Of a DNA stretch of 52,938 nucleotides, positions 1 to 9,603 are shown piece by piece; position 1 is the stretch's first letter, and each line of letters opens with the position of its first letter. The DNA is taken from the NCBI GenBank assembly GCA_023436775.1, contig JAEZHW010000011.1:1-52938 (forward strand), read 5' to 3'. This DNA comes from Actinomycetes bacterium. GTDB taxonomy: Bacteria > Actinomycetota > Actinomycetes > Actinomycetales > Microbacteriaceae. The position numbers were made by a program, and so were the translations under genes. The notes below the pieces were generated by a model that worked only from the letters and a program-made list of their open reading frames with translations, made no database searches and was not told the DNA's origin.

Positions 1-3000
1 GTCACCGGGCGGCACGGCTCCGTGGCGTACGAGGACGCGGGCGGCGTGCCCAGCGCGTCGGCGTCGTCGGACTTCCACACGGTGCGGGTCACGAACACGG
101 TCGACACCACCGCGGCGTCCACCGTGCCCGGTGCCGCGGCGACGACGTCCACCGGGTCGGCGGACTTCCGGATCTGGGACCCGGACCCGTACGCCGGCAC
201 GACCAAGCGCTTCGTGCGCCCCGGCACCGCCACGGACCTGACGCAGGTCTACCCGGGCACCTTCGCGGTCGTGCAGCTCACGGGCACGAGCTGGACGCGC
301 CGCGCGGTCGACGCCCTCGTGCTCGCCGACCAGCCGGGCACCGGCGACGCGGCGGTCGCGGCCGCCGTCCAGGGCGTGCGCGCCGGCGGCCTCGACGCGG
401 ACATGTTCGCCGCCTCCGGCCTCGTGATGGCGGGCTTCGGCTCGGACGTCGCGGCCGGCGCCGGCAACGGCCAGGGCCTGGTGTGGCCCGAGGGCGCCAC
501 CGGGCTGGACCTCGTCCTGCGCGCGGGCGCCGAGACCGGCACCTGGCACGGCGTCCCCGGCAGCACCCTGCCGACGTCGACCGCCGAGTTCACGGGCTTC
601 ACCACCGCCCCGGCGTGGTCGGCCGTGACGGGCTTCGAGGCCCGGTTCACCGGTGCCGTCGCGATGGGCGCGTCCGCCACCGTGCCGTACGTCGTCACCA
701 CCGGCGCGAGCTCGGCCCCGGGCACCGTCGTGGACAACCTCGCGCTCACGCAGGCGACCGTCGGCGGCCTGACGTCGGCGCCGACCCCGCGCACCCCGGG
801 CAGCGGCAACAAGCCGGTGGCCGCGGACTCCGTGACCGTCGCCGAGCCGTACGGCGCCGCGACGATCACCAAGACCATCCCCGAGCCGTTCGTCGACGTG
901 CGCGGCGGCGACGTCACGGCCGTGCTGCGGGCCGCCGCCGCGACGGGGACCGACCTGCCGACGACCCTCGTGATCGACGACACCCGCGTCACCGGGTCGG
1001 GCTCGGCGTGGTGGGCGCGGTTCGCGCCCACCGACATCGACGTCACGGCCGAGTCCGACGTGGACGTCGTCGTCCAGTACGCGACCAACACGGGCGCGAC
1101 GAACTGGTCGGCGGCCCCGGCGGCGCCGTGGTCGAAGGAGACGACGACGAGCTGGACCGGCGTGCGCGTCGTCGGCACCAAGCCCGTGCCGTACGACGCC
1201 GGCGAGGTCGTGCAGGCCGTCGTCCGGTTCGCCGTCGCCGTCGACTCCGGCACCACCTTCACCGACAACCAGTCGGTCTCGAACTGCGCCGTCGCCCGGG
1301 CGGTGCTCGACTACGGCGGCCCCCAGACCTCGGAGCGGGTCACCGCGGCGTCCTGCGACGCGGTCCGCGGCTACGACCTCGGCGGCGACGGCTCCGGCCC
1401 GGCCGCGCTGGTCAAGGAGCTGCGCACCTCCGTGGTGGAGGGCGCCACCGGCTCGACCGCGACCCGCGAGGCGACGCTGACGTGGGGCACCGCCGGCCGG
1501 GACGACCTCACCAGCGTGACCGTCGCTGACGCGAGCACCACGTCCGGCGGGGCCGTGCTCGAGGGCCGCCGCGACAGCTTCTGGGACACGTTCGACCTCG
1601 TCGGGCTGCCGGCGATCTCCTCGGGCACGACCCGGTCCGGCTCCGACGCCTACGACCCGTCGCTGCTGCTCGACCAGGTCTCCGACGTCGAGGTCTACGA
1701 CGTCGAGGACGACGCCTGGGTGTCGCTCGCGGGGAGCCAGTGGGACGACGCCACCGACGCGTGGGTGCCCGTCGGGGCGTCCCGCTCCGACGTGACCTTC
1801 GGCGGGGCGACCGTCGCGGCGTTCCCCTACCGCGGCACCGTCGCGCAGCCGCGGGTGTTCCCCGGCATGACGGTCGTGAGCGACGAGCTGCGGGAGCGCA
1901 TCGGCGGCGTGCGGGTGGTCGTGACCCCGCTGCCGGCCGACGCGCGCGCGGCCGTCGTCGCGGCGCTCACCGACTGGCGGGTCCCGACCCTGACCGCCGG
2001 CCTGGTCCCGGACGCGGTCGCCGGCACCGGCGGCCCGGCGCGCGAGGTGAAGGTGTCCGTGCGGCTGCGCGCGACGTCCCGTGCGGACCACCACCTCGTC
2101 GTCAACGACGCCGCCCTGTACAACCACCCCGACGTCGACGGCTCCCCGGTGCCGCGGCTCGTGGTGGACGACGGCCGCGTCGAGGGCCTCGGCGGGACGT
2201 CGCCGTTCAGCGTCACCGCGGCGGACCGCCTCGAGCACCGCACCGTCACCCTCACGCCCACCACCGTGACGGCGTCGGCGACGAAGCGGTGGACCCGGTC
2301 GTCGGACAACCCGCAGGACATCACGTCCGACGCGGAGCACGTGCACGTGGTCCCGCTGCCGGCCCCGGGCGGGGACGCCGCCGCGGCCTCCCTGCGCGTC
2401 ACCGGCGGCAACGCCTCGGGCGTCCCGGTCGACTCGCTCACGCTCACCGAGCCGGCGGGGGTCGAGGCCCTCGCGGGCACGACCGCCGGAGACGCCGACG
2501 GCCTGGCCGCGGACGCGCCCTTCGCCTGGTTCGCGCTCGGCTCGGTCACCGAGCTCACGGCTCCCGCGCAGCTCGCCGGCGCGACGTCGCTCGCGCTGAC
2601 CGCGTACGTCCTGGGGTCCGACGACGTGGTGGACGCGGTGGACGTGCCCGTCACGGACGCGGGCGCCGCGGGCCTCGCGGACGACCTGCCGGGGGCCCTC
2701 GCGGCGGCGGGCGTCGACGCCGACGCCGTCGTGGGTCTGCGCCTGGCCTACACGGGCCGCATCGCCCCCGGGGCCGTCGCGACCCTCGCGGCGCGCACGA
2801 CGCTGCGCACCGCCAACCTCGTCGACGGCACGACGCCGCAGGACGCGGTCGCCGCCGACGACTCGCTGCGCGTCGACAACACGGTGCGCGTGACCGTCGC
2901 CGACCAGCTCGTCTGCTCCGGCTCGCCCGAGTCCTACCCGGACGCCGGGGACTGCACGACCGCGCCGAACAGCACCACGAGCACCGACCACGTGAGCGTG

Positions 3001-6000
3001 CAGGCGCCCGACGTGCTGGCGTTCGCGAGCAAGCGGTTCACGTCGGCCTCCACCATCACGCGTGACGCCGGCACGACCATCACGGCCGTGCTCGACGTGC
3101 AGAGCTTCGGCAACTCCGAGCCGGACTCCCTCACGCTGACCGACGCCGACCCGACGTTCTTCGACGCCGTCGGCCTGACCGGCGTGCGGCTGACCGCCCT
3201 GCCGAGCGGCGCGGCCTCCGCGCGGCTCGACGTGCTGCTGCGCCCGACCGTGGACGTGGGGGCGGACGGCGCCTACACCGGCCCCGTCACCGACGCGGCC
3301 TGGACCACCGTCGGCACCCGCACGTCGGCCGGCGCCTGGTCGGCGCCCGCAGCGGGCTGGGGCCAGGTGGTCGGCGTCCGCGTCGTCTTCGCGGCGCCCG
3401 AGGGCAGCCGGCTCCCCACGCCCGGCACGCAGGTCGGCACGGTGACGGTCACCGGCGTCCTGCGCGACCAGCTCCTGTCCGGCGGCCTGCCGGCGGCCAC
3501 CGGCGCCGACCCGGCGTGGGGCGAGCCCGCCCGCAACCCGGGGGAGTCCGCCGACGCCACCGTCGCCAACACGGTCGCCGCCATCGCGACCCGCGGCGAC
3601 GCGTCCTCGGCTCCGAAGACGGCCACCGCGTCGTTCCGGGTCGCGGCCGGCACGCAGCGGCTGACCGTGGCCAAGACCTCCGCCGCGGCTCCGGCGGGTG
3701 GCTGGACCCCCGGCAGCACCGTGCCCTACACGATCACGGTCACGAACAGCGGCACCGCCGACGTGATCGGCCTGGTCGTCACCGACCGCCTGCCCGCCGA
3801 CGAGACCCTGGGGTGGGGCGGCGACCCGGTCATCACCTCGACGGACACGGCGCTCGGCGCCCCCGCGGGCGTCGTCCACGACGCCGAGGCCGGCACGATC
3901 ACCGCGACCTGGCCGGCGACGGCCCGGCTCGCCCCGGGCGCCTCGGTCACCGTGCAGCTCCCGCTGACCGTCGCCACCGCGCCGTCGACGCTGACGATCG
4001 TCAACGCCGTCGCGGTCTCCGCGACGGGCCGCCCGGTCGTGCAGCTGCCCGCCGGCAACGGCGCGTCCGCCGCGTGCGTCACCGGCACCTTCCAGGCGCT
4101 GGACGGGCGCGAGGGTGCGTGCGTGGTCACCGCCGGTGCCCTGTCGATGAACGCCTCGACGGTGTTCGTGTCGGAGAAGTGGGTGAGCACGGGCACCAGC
4201 ACCGCGACGTCCACGACCTCGGCCACCACCTGCGCGCCGCGCGGCTCGGGGGCGGACGGCACCTGGTTCCGCTACCCCTGCGTGGTCGACGCGCAGCCGG
4301 GCGGGAAGATCGACTGGCAGGTGCAGGTCCGCAGCATGGCGGACGCGCCGACGCCGACCGTGACCGTGGTGGACATGCTGCCGCGGCCCGACGACTACCA
4401 GGCGATGAAGACGACCGGCCGCGGCAGCCAGTGGCAGCCGATCTGGGACGGCACCCTGCCCGTCGTGCGCCCCGTGACCGGGGTGCCCGGGGCGGTGTCC
4501 CGCACCGACGGCGTCGCCCGGTACTTCGTCACCACCGCCGACTACACGACGACCACCGCGACCGCGTCGACGTCCTACGACCCGCTGCCGGCGGAGGCGT
4601 GGACGGAGGTCACCGGCGCGCTGACGGCCGCCGAGGCCGCCCGCGTCACCGGGCTCAAGGTCGTGCTCGACTACTCGGGCGTCGGCGGCTTCACCAAGAA
4701 CAGCGCGGTGCGGCTGCAGTGGAGCCAGCGCGCTCCGCTGACCGCCTCGGACGGCGCGGTCGCGTGGGGCTCCTTCGCCTTCCAGGTCGAGCCCGAGAAC
4801 CGCGCCGCCCTCGCGTCCGTGCCGCTGAAGGCCGGCGTGCGGTACGCCGTACCGAGCACGCTGTTCGCCGTGGGCGACCGCGTCTGGCACGACACGGTGG
4901 CCGACGGCCAGCAGGGCGCCGGCGAGCCGGGCGTGGCCGGGGTGACCGTGTCGCTGCTCGACCCGGACGGCACGGTGCTGGGCACGACCGTGACCGACGA
5001 GGACGGCCGGTACCTGTTCGACGGCCTGCCCGCCGGGACGTACGCGCTCGGCTTCGCGCTCACCGGCGACCAGGCGGCCCGGTACCGCTGGACGACCGCG
5101 CTGGCCGGCGACGCCGCCTCCGACTCCGACGCCGCCCCGGTGGACGGGTCGCGGTTCGTGGCCCGCACCGCGTCGTTCACGCTCGACGAGGGCGAGCCGG
5201 GACTCACCGAGGTCACCGACGGCTCGCTGGCGGCCGCGTACGTCGACCGCACGCGTGACGGCGGCCTCGTGGACGCGCCGCTCGCCCTGGGCGACCGGGT
5301 GTGGCTCGACGCCGACCACGACGGCGTCCAGGGCCCGGCGGAGTCCGGGATCGCGGGCGTCGCCGTGCGGGTGCACGCGGCGTCCGACGACCGGCTCGTC
5401 GCGTCGACCACGACGGACGCCGACGGCTGGTACGCCGTGGGCGACCTGCCGGAGGGCGACTACGTCGTGGAGTTCGGGCTGCCGTCGGGGTACCGGTTCT
5501 CCCGCCCGCTGCAGGGCGGGGACGCCGCGGCGGACTCGGACGCCGCGCGGGCCACCGGGCGCACCGGCGTCGTCCACCTGGCGTTCGACGCCGACCGGGT
5601 GCGTGCCACCACGGACGCCGAGCGCGCCCGGCTCGGCACGGCCGACGCGGGCGTGATCGACCCGACGGTGGACGCGGGCGTGTTCGCGCTGGCGGTCGCC
5701 GGGCCGGTCACGGACGTCACGGTCCGCAAGGACGTGGACACCGCCGGCCCGGTGCAGGGCGGTGACGTCCTGACGTACACGCTCACCGCGTCGACGACGG
5801 GTGGCGTGGCCGCCGAGGACGTCGAGCTCACCGACGTGGTGCCCGTGGAGCTCGCCGTCACGGGCGTGGCCCCCGCGGACGGGGACCCGGCGTGGACCTG
5901 CGACCTCACGGGGCAGGACGCCCGCGGCTACGGCGGCACGGTGCACTGCGCCCTGGGCGACGACCTGCTGCCCGGCACGGCGGCCCCCGCCGTCGTCGTC

Positions 6001-6477
6001 ACGGCCACGGTCGACCCGCTGGTCGCGGTGGACGCCGTCGTCAACACGGTCACCGTCGGAGCCTCCAACGAGGACCCGGGGCTCACCGGTGACGACACCG
6101 CGTCCGCCACGACGCCCGTGAAGTGGATCGCCGTGACCGCGACCCCGCGCTGCGAGCTCGACGCGCCCTGGCTGGACTACACGGTCGAGGCGCACCAGGT
6201 GGACGCCGCGACGCTGCCGATCACGCTGACCTGGTACGCCGACCTGGACCGCGACGGCGTCGCGGACGGCCCCGCGGTCGCCACGCGCACGCTGCCCGCC
6301 GGCTCCGACCTGACCGGGTCGGTGCTGTGGCCCGGCGCCGCGGTGACGCGCACGCGAGGACCGCGTGCGGCGTGCGGGCGCGGCGGAGCCGTGACGAGGG
6401 GCGGGGAGCGGCTGCTGGGCCATGACCATCCGGGGGGACGCAGGGGCGCGTCCCGGCGGGGGCCGGGCGCGCGCTGA
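1..6477 (+). CDS. Giant modular cell-surface protein, partial (DUF11 and SdrD B-like domains)
   Basis: The reading frame is open from the first base of the window, so the true start lies outside it; the first possible start codon inside is the GTG at 22. The protein is at least 2150 residues long. It begins with about five beta-sandwich modules, each introduced by a Lys-containing motif such as TTKRF, ITKTI, LVKEL, ATKRW or ASKRF (near bases 196, 865, 1408, 2278 and 3025). A DUF11-type domain follows (VPYTITVTNSGTADV, about 3650-4070). Two SdrD B-type domains come next (GDRVWHDTVADGQQG near 4870 and GDRVWLDADHDGVQG near 5290), then a second DUF11-type domain (about 5700-6120). Such proteins are normally secreted and anchored to the cell wall. 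Here the last 45-50 codons, from about 6346, become Arg/Gly-rich and lack beta-domain character, and no LPXTG or membrane anchor follows. The 3' end therefore looks frameshifted, truncated or misjoined. GC at third positions is close to 100%. Confidence 0.8.
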   Translation, partial: VTGRHGSVAYEDAGGVPSASASSDFHTVRVTNTVDTTAASTVPGAAATTSTGSADFRIWDPDPYAGTTKRFVRPGTATDLTQVYPGTFAVVQLTGTSWTRRAVDALVLADQPGTGDAAVAAAVQGVRAGGLDADMFAASGLVMAGFGSDVAAGAGNGQGLVWPEGATGLDLVLRAGAETGTWHGVPGSTLPTSTAEFTGFTTAPAWSAVTGFEARFTGAVAMGASATVPYVVTTGASSAPGTVVDNLALTQATVGGLTSAPTPRTPGSGNKPVAADSVTVAEPYGAATITKTIPEPFVDVRGGDVTAVLRAAAATGTDLPTTLVIDDTRVTGSGSAWWARFAPTDIDVTAESDVDVVVQYATNTGATNWSAAPAAPWSKETTTSWTGVRVVGTKPVPYDAGEVVQAVVRFAVAVDSGTTFTDNQSVSNCAVARAVLDYGGPQTSERVTAASCDAVRGYDLGGDGSGPAALVKELRTSVVEGATGSTATREATLTWGTAGRDDLTSVTVADASTTSGGAVLEGRRDSFWDTFDLVGLPAISSGTTRSGSDAYDPSLLLDQVSDVEVYDVEDDAWVSLAGSQWDDATDAWVPVGASRSDVTFGGATVAAFPYRGTVAQPRVFPGMTVVSDELRERIGGVRVVVTPLPADARAAVVAALTDWRVPTLTAGLVPDAVAGTGGPAREVKVSVRLRATSRADHHLVVNDAALYNHPDVDGSPVPRLVVDDGRVEGLGGTSPFSVTAADRLEHRTVTLTPTTVTASATKRWTRSSDNPQDITSDAEHVHVVPLPAPGGDAAAASLRVTGGNASGVPVDSLTLTEPAGVEALAGTTAGDADGLAADAPFAWFALGSVTELTAPAQLAGATSLALTAYVLGSDDVVDAVDVPVTDAGAAGLADDLPGALAAAGVDADAVVGLRLAYTGRIAPGAVATLAARTTLRTANLVDGTTPQDAVAADDSLRVDNTVRVTVADQLVCSGSPESYPDAGDCTTAPNSTTSTDHVSVQAPDVLAFASKRFTSASTITRDAGTTITAVLDVQSFGNSEPDSLTLTDADPTFFDAVGLTGVRLTALPSGAASARLDVLLRPTVDVGADGAYTGPVTDAAWTTVGTRTSAGAWSAPAAGWGQVVGVRVVFAAPEGSRLPTPGTQVGTVTVTGVLRDQLLSGGLPAATGADPAWGEPARNPGESADATVANTVAAIATRGDASSAPKTATASFRVAAGTQRLTVAKTSAAAPAGGWTPGSTVPYTITVTNSGTADVIGLVVTDRLPADETLGWGGDPVITSTDTALGAPAGVVHDAEAGTITATWPATARLAPGASVTVQLPLTVATAPSTLTIVNAVAVSATGRPVVQLPAGNGASAACVTGTFQALDGREGACVVTAGALSMNASTVFVSEKWVSTGTSTATSTTSATTCAPRGSGADGTWFRYPCVVDAQPGGKIDWQVQVRSMADAPTPTVTVVDMLPRPDDYQAMKTTGRGSQWQPIWDGTLPVVRPVTGVPGAVSRTDGVARYFVTTADYTTTTATASTSYDPLPAEAWTEVTGALTAAEAARVTGLKVVLDYSGVGGFTKNSAVRLQWSQRAPLTASDGAVAWGSFAFQVEPENRAALASVPLKAGVRYAVPSTLFAVGDRVWHDTVADGQQGAGEPGVAGVTVSLLDPDGTVLGTTVTDEDGRYLFDGLPAGTYALGFALTGDQAARYRWTTALAGDAASDSDAAPVDGSRFVARTASFTLDEGEPGLTEVTDGSLAAAYVDRTRDGGLVDAPLALGDRVWLDADHDGVQGPAESGIAGVAVRVHAASDDRLVASTTTDADGWYAVGDLPEGDYVVEFGLPSGYRFSRPLQGGDAAADSDAARATGRTGVVHLAFDADRVRATTDAERARLGTADAGVIDPTVDAGVFALAVAGPVTDVTVRKDVDTAGPVQGGDVLTYTLTASTTGGVAAEDVELTDVVPVELAVTGVAPADGDPAWTCDLTGQDARGYGGTVHCALGDDLLPGTAAPAVVVTATVDPLVAVDAVVNTVTVGASNEDPGLTGDDTASATTPVKWIAVTATPRCELDAPWLDYTVEAHQVDAATLPITLTWYADLDRDGVADGPAVATRTLPAGSDLTGSVLWPGAAVTRTRGPRAACGRGGAVTRGGERLLGHDHPGGRRGASRRGPGAR

Positions 6478-6541
6478 CGTCCCTGATTCGGCAGGGAACC
6501 GTGTCCGGTTGAGCCCGTTTCGCCTGGGCTTGGGTGCTATC

Positions 6542-6596
6542 ACCCGGGTGATTCGCGTCACCCGCGGGGGTGGCGTCCCCCGGGCGGGCTCGGCGG
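6542..6596. terminator. Hairpin region between convergent surface-protein gene and map
   Basis: The gap between the two convergent genes holds the perfect 10-bp palindrome CACCCGGGTG at 6542-6551. Next to it is a hairpin with GGGGG/CCCCC arms around TGGCGT, extended by flanking CCCGC/GCGGG (about 6561-6588). It lies just after the map stop codon and could end transcription from both sides. No U-tract is present, as is common in high-GC actinobacteria. Confidence 0.45.
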
Positions 6597-6597
6597 G

Positions 6598-7428
6598 TCA
6601 GGCCAGCGGCGCGACCGTCACCCCGCGGGCGGCCAGCTCCGCCGCGCCGCCGTCCACCGCCGTCAGCACCCAGATCCCGCCGTCGAGCAGCGCGACGGTG
6701 TGCTCCCAGTGCGCGGCCCGCGACCCGTCGACCGTCACCACGGTCCAGTCGTCCTCGAGCACCTCCGTGCCCGACCCGCCGCGGGTGATCATCGGCTCCA
6801 CCGCCAGGCACATCCCGGGGCGCAGCCGCGGCCCGCGGTCGCGCGTCCGGTAGTTCGGCACGTCCGGCGGCTGGTGCATCGCGGAGCCGATCCCGTGCCC
6901 GACGTAGTCCTGCACGATCCCGAACGCCCCGCCCGCGGACTCCACGCACCGCTCGACGGCCTCGCCGACGACGCCCAGCCGCTCGGCGACCGGGTCACCC
7001 GCGAGGGCGGCGATGCCGTCCCACATGGCGCGCTCGGTCACGGCGGCGAGCTCGACGTCGGCCGGGTCGGCCTCGGGCAGCACGACCGTCAGCGCCGAGT
7101 CGCCGTGCCAGCCCTCGACGATCGCGCCGCAGTCGATCGACACCACGTCGCCCGGCTCCAGCACGCGCGCCGACGGGATGCCGTGCACGACCTCGTCGTT
7201 CACCGAGACGCAGATGGTCGCCGGGTAGTCGTAGTACCCGAGGAACGACGGCTCCGCGCCGGCGTCCGCGATCACCGCGGCCGCCGCGGCGTCCAGGTCC
7301 GCTGTCGTCACGCCGGGACGGGCGGCGGCCCGCGCCGCCGCGAGGGCGTCCGCGACCACCAGGCCCGCGCGCCGCATGAGCAGCACCTGCTCCGGCGTCT
7401 TCAGCTCGATCCGCTCACGTCCGAACAC
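6598..7428 (-). CDS. map: Type I methionine aminopeptidase
   Basis: The 276-residue protein removes the initiator methionine from nascent proteins in the cytoplasm. The pita-bread fold metal site is complete. It has the substrate histidine in NDEVVHGIPS, the aspartates in SIDCGAIVEGWHGDSA, the histidine in GHGIGSAMHQPP, and the glutamates in AVEPMIT and AHWEHTVAL. It follows adk by 14 bases in the usual secY-adk-map order and is the last gene of that unit. In most actinobacteria infA, rpmJ, rpsM, rpsK and rpoA would follow soon after; here a convergent surface-protein gene is found instead. Third-position GC is extreme, matching adk, secY and rplO. Confidence 0.95.
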   Translation of the reverse strand: MFGRERIELKTPEQVLLMRRAGLVVADALAAARAAARPGVTTADLDAAAAAVIADAGAEPSFLGYYDYPATICVSVNDEVVHGIPSARVLEPGDVVSIDCGAIVEGWHGDSALTVVLPEADPADVELAAVTERAMWDGIAALAGDPVAERLGVVGEAVERCVESAGGAFGIVQDYVGHGIGSAMHQPPDVPNYRTRDRGPRLRPGMCLAVEPMITRGGSGTEVLEDDWTVVTVDGSRAAHWEHTVALLDGGIWVLTAVDGGAAELAARGVTVAPLA

Positions 7429-7442
7429 GAGGGACCCCGCTG

Positions 7443-8021
7443 TCAGCCGACGCGGGTCGCGAGGGACTCGAGCAGGCGCCCGGTGACCTCGTCGACCTCG
7501 CCGATGCCGTCGACCTGCAGCAGCAGGCCGCGCTCGGCGTACACGCCCGAGATGGGCGCGGTCTGCTCGGCGTACACGTCCAGCCGGTGCCGGATGACCG
7601 GCTCCGTGTCGTCCGCGCGGCCCTCGATCTCCGCGCGCTTCAGCAGGCGCTCCACGACGACGTCGGCGTCCGCGGTGATCTCCACCGCGGCGTCCAGCGT
7701 CAGACCCTGGTCCGCCAGCACCGCGTCGAGCTCCGCGACCTGCGCCACGTTGCGGGGGTAGCCGTCGAGCAGGAAGCCCTGCGCGGCGTCGGGCTCCGCG
7801 AGGCGGTCCCGCACCATCGCGTTCGTCACCGAGTCCGGCACGAGGGCGCCGCGCGCGGTGTACTCCTGCGCGGTGCGGCCCAGCTCGGTGCCGCCCTTGA
7901 TGTTCGCGCGGAAGATGTCGCCGGTCGAGATGGCCGGGACGCCCAGCCGCTCGGCGAGACGGACGGCCTGCGTGCCCTTGCCGGCCCCGGGCGGACCCAG
8001 GAGGACGAGGCGAGCGCTCAT
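7443..8021 (-). CDS. adk: Adenylate kinase
   Basis: The 192-residue enzyme interconverts ATP + AMP and 2 ADP. The P-loop is GPPGAGKGTQ at the N-terminus, followed by the AMP-binding ISTGDIFR and the DGYPR motif. The LID is the short form (EIEGRADDTEPVIRHRL) without zinc cysteines, typical of actinobacteria. Its ATG overlaps the secY stop codon as ATGA, indicating translational coupling. A longer open frame continues upstream through secY in another phase, but it is only a shadow; the conserved N-terminus MSARLVLLGPPG fixes the start. Confidence 0.96.
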   Translation of the reverse strand: MSARLVLLGPPGAGKGTQAVRLAERLGVPAISTGDIFRANIKGGTELGRTAQEYTARGALVPDSVTNAMVRDRLAEPDAAQGFLLDGYPRNVAQVAELDAVLADQGLTLDAAVEITADADVVVERLLKRAEIEGRADDTEPVIRHRLDVYAEQTAPISGVYAERGLLLQVDGIGEVDEVTGRLLESLATRVG

Positions 8022-9316
8022 CGGAGGAACCCTTCGTAGTGCCGCTGCTGGAGCTGCGACTCGATCTGCTTCACGGTCTCGAGGCCGACGCCCACGACGA
8101 TGAGGATCGACGAGCCGCCGAACGGGATGTTCGTCCCGACGCCGAGCACGATGAACGCCATCGTGGGGATGAGCGCGACGAGCGCGAGGTAGATCGACCC
8201 GGGCGCCGTGATGCGGGTGATGACGTAGTCCAGGTACTCGGCCGTCGGGCGGCCGGCGCGGATGCCGGGGATGAACCCGCCGTACCGCTTCATGTTGTCC
8301 GCGACCTCGTCCGGGTTGAACGTGATCGCCGTGTAGAAGTAGCAGAAGAAGATGATCAGGAAGACGTACAGCGCCAGGTGCAGCGGCGCGTCCGTCGCGG
8401 CGAGGTTCAGCGAGACCCAGCGGACCCAGCCGGCGGTCTGGTCGCCGAACTGCGCGATGATCCCCGGGATCGCCAGCAGCGACGACGCGAAGATGATCGG
8501 GATGACGCCCGCCATGTTGATCTTGATCGGGATGTAGGTGCTCGAGCCGCCGTACATGCGTCGACCGACCATGCGCTTGGCGTACTGCACCGGGATGCGC
8601 CGCTGGCTCTGCTCGACGAACACGACGAGCGCGATGACGAGGACGATGATCGCGAGCACGACCACGAACTTGGTCAGACCGTTGTTGCCACCGGCGATCG
8701 ACCACATCGCGGTCGGGAAGCTGGCCGCGATCGACGTGAAGATGAGCAGTGACATGCCGTTGCCGACACCGCGCTCGGTGATGAGCTCGCCGAGCCACAT
8801 GATGAGGCCGGTGCCCGCGGTCATCGTGATGACCATGATGACGAGGGTCACCCACGAGCTGTCGGGGATCACGTCCACCGAGCAGCCCGCGAAGAGCTGG
8901 CCGCTGCGCGCGACCGTGATGACGGTCGTCGACTGCAGGACCGCCAGGGCGATGGTCAGGTATCGCGTGTACTGCGTGAGCTTCGCGGTACCGGACTGCC
9001 CCTCCTTGTGCAGCTCCTCGAACTTGGGGATCACCACGCGCAGCAGCTGCACGATGATGCTCGCCGTGATGTACGGCATGATCCCGAGCGCGAAGACCGA
9101 CAGCTGGAGCAGCGCGCCCCCGCTGAAGAGGTTCACGAGGCCGAGCAGGTCGTTGCCCGTGCCGATCTCGTCGATGCACTGCTGCACGTTGGGGTAGGAC
9201 ACCCCTGGTGTCGGCAGGAAGGATCCGATGCGGAACACCACCATGATGCCGATGGTGAAGAGCAGCTTCCGCCGCAGGTCGGGCGTCCGGAACGCCCGCA
9301 CGAATGCGCCTAGCAC
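8018..9316 (-). CDS. secY: Protein translocase subunit SecY
   Basis: This 432-residue, ten-helix membrane protein is the channel of the Sec translocon. It shows the standard N-terminus (VRAFRTPDLRRKLLFTIGIM), the plug-region sequence and the conserved cytoplasmic loop RRIPVQYAKRMVGRRMYGG. It ends in QLQQRHYEGFLR. I chose the GTG at 9316 because AGGAGG lies just upstream and homologues begin here; an in-frame ATG at 9358 would add 14 atypical residues. A strong terminator separates it from rplO, so secY-adk-map probably has its own promoter within 9317-9530. Confidence 0.94.
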   Translation of the reverse strand: MLGAFVRAFRTPDLRRKLLFTIGIMVVFRIGSFLPTPGVSYPNVQQCIDEIGTGNDLLGLVNLFSGGALLQLSVFALGIMPYITASIIVQLLRVVIPKFEELHKEGQSGTAKLTQYTRYLTIALAVLQSTTVITVARSGQLFAGCSVDVIPDSSWVTLVIMVITMTAGTGLIMWLGELITERGVGNGMSLLIFTSIAASFPTAMWSIAGGNNGLTKFVVVLAIIVLVIALVVFVEQSQRRIPVQYAKRMVGRRMYGGSSTYIPIKINMAGVIPIIFASSLLAIPGIIAQFGDQTAGWVRWVSLNLAATDAPLHLALYVFLIIFFCYFYTAITFNPDEVADNMKRYGGFIPGIRAGRPTAEYLDYVITRITAPGSIYLALVALIPTMAFIVLGVGTNIPFGGSSILIVVGVGLETVKQIESQLQQRHYEGFLR

Positions 9317-9534
9317 CTGTCCTCCTGGTAGCCGCCCGTGCGGCACGTCGTCAGCCATGACCTGGCCAAGGCCGCAGCAAGACTACCTGCAACCCGGCCG
9401 TGGTCCGTCCCCGCGAGTGAGCGGCCCTGCTCCCCCGCATGCTCCCCGGCGCCGACGATCGGCGAGCAGGAGCAGTATGCCCTCTGCGCGAGGGCGGTGA
9501 GGCATGTGCCCGCGTGCAGGACGCGCCGGGACGA

Positions 9535-9571
9535 CGAAGCGGGCGGCTCCGGACCGGAACCGCCCGCTTCG
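9535..9571 (-). terminator. Strong hairpin between rplO and secY
   Basis: A perfect 12-bp stem (CGAAGCGGGCGG with CCGCCCGCTTCG) encloses a loop that is itself partly self-complementary (CCGG/CCGG). It starts 32 bases after the rplO stop codon on the minus strand. This size and position indicate termination of the ribosomal operon, so secY would be transcribed separately. Confidence 0.8.
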
Positions 9572-9603
9572 GGTGTCGTGCGCGTCCTCGCGGACGTCGG
9601 GCC

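Noticed and set aside
7443..9179. 578-codon open frame joining adk with sequence antiparallel in phase to secY
   Set aside because: Only the last 192 codons are adk; the upstream part is an out-of-phase reading of secY without stop codons, as expected at this GC content.
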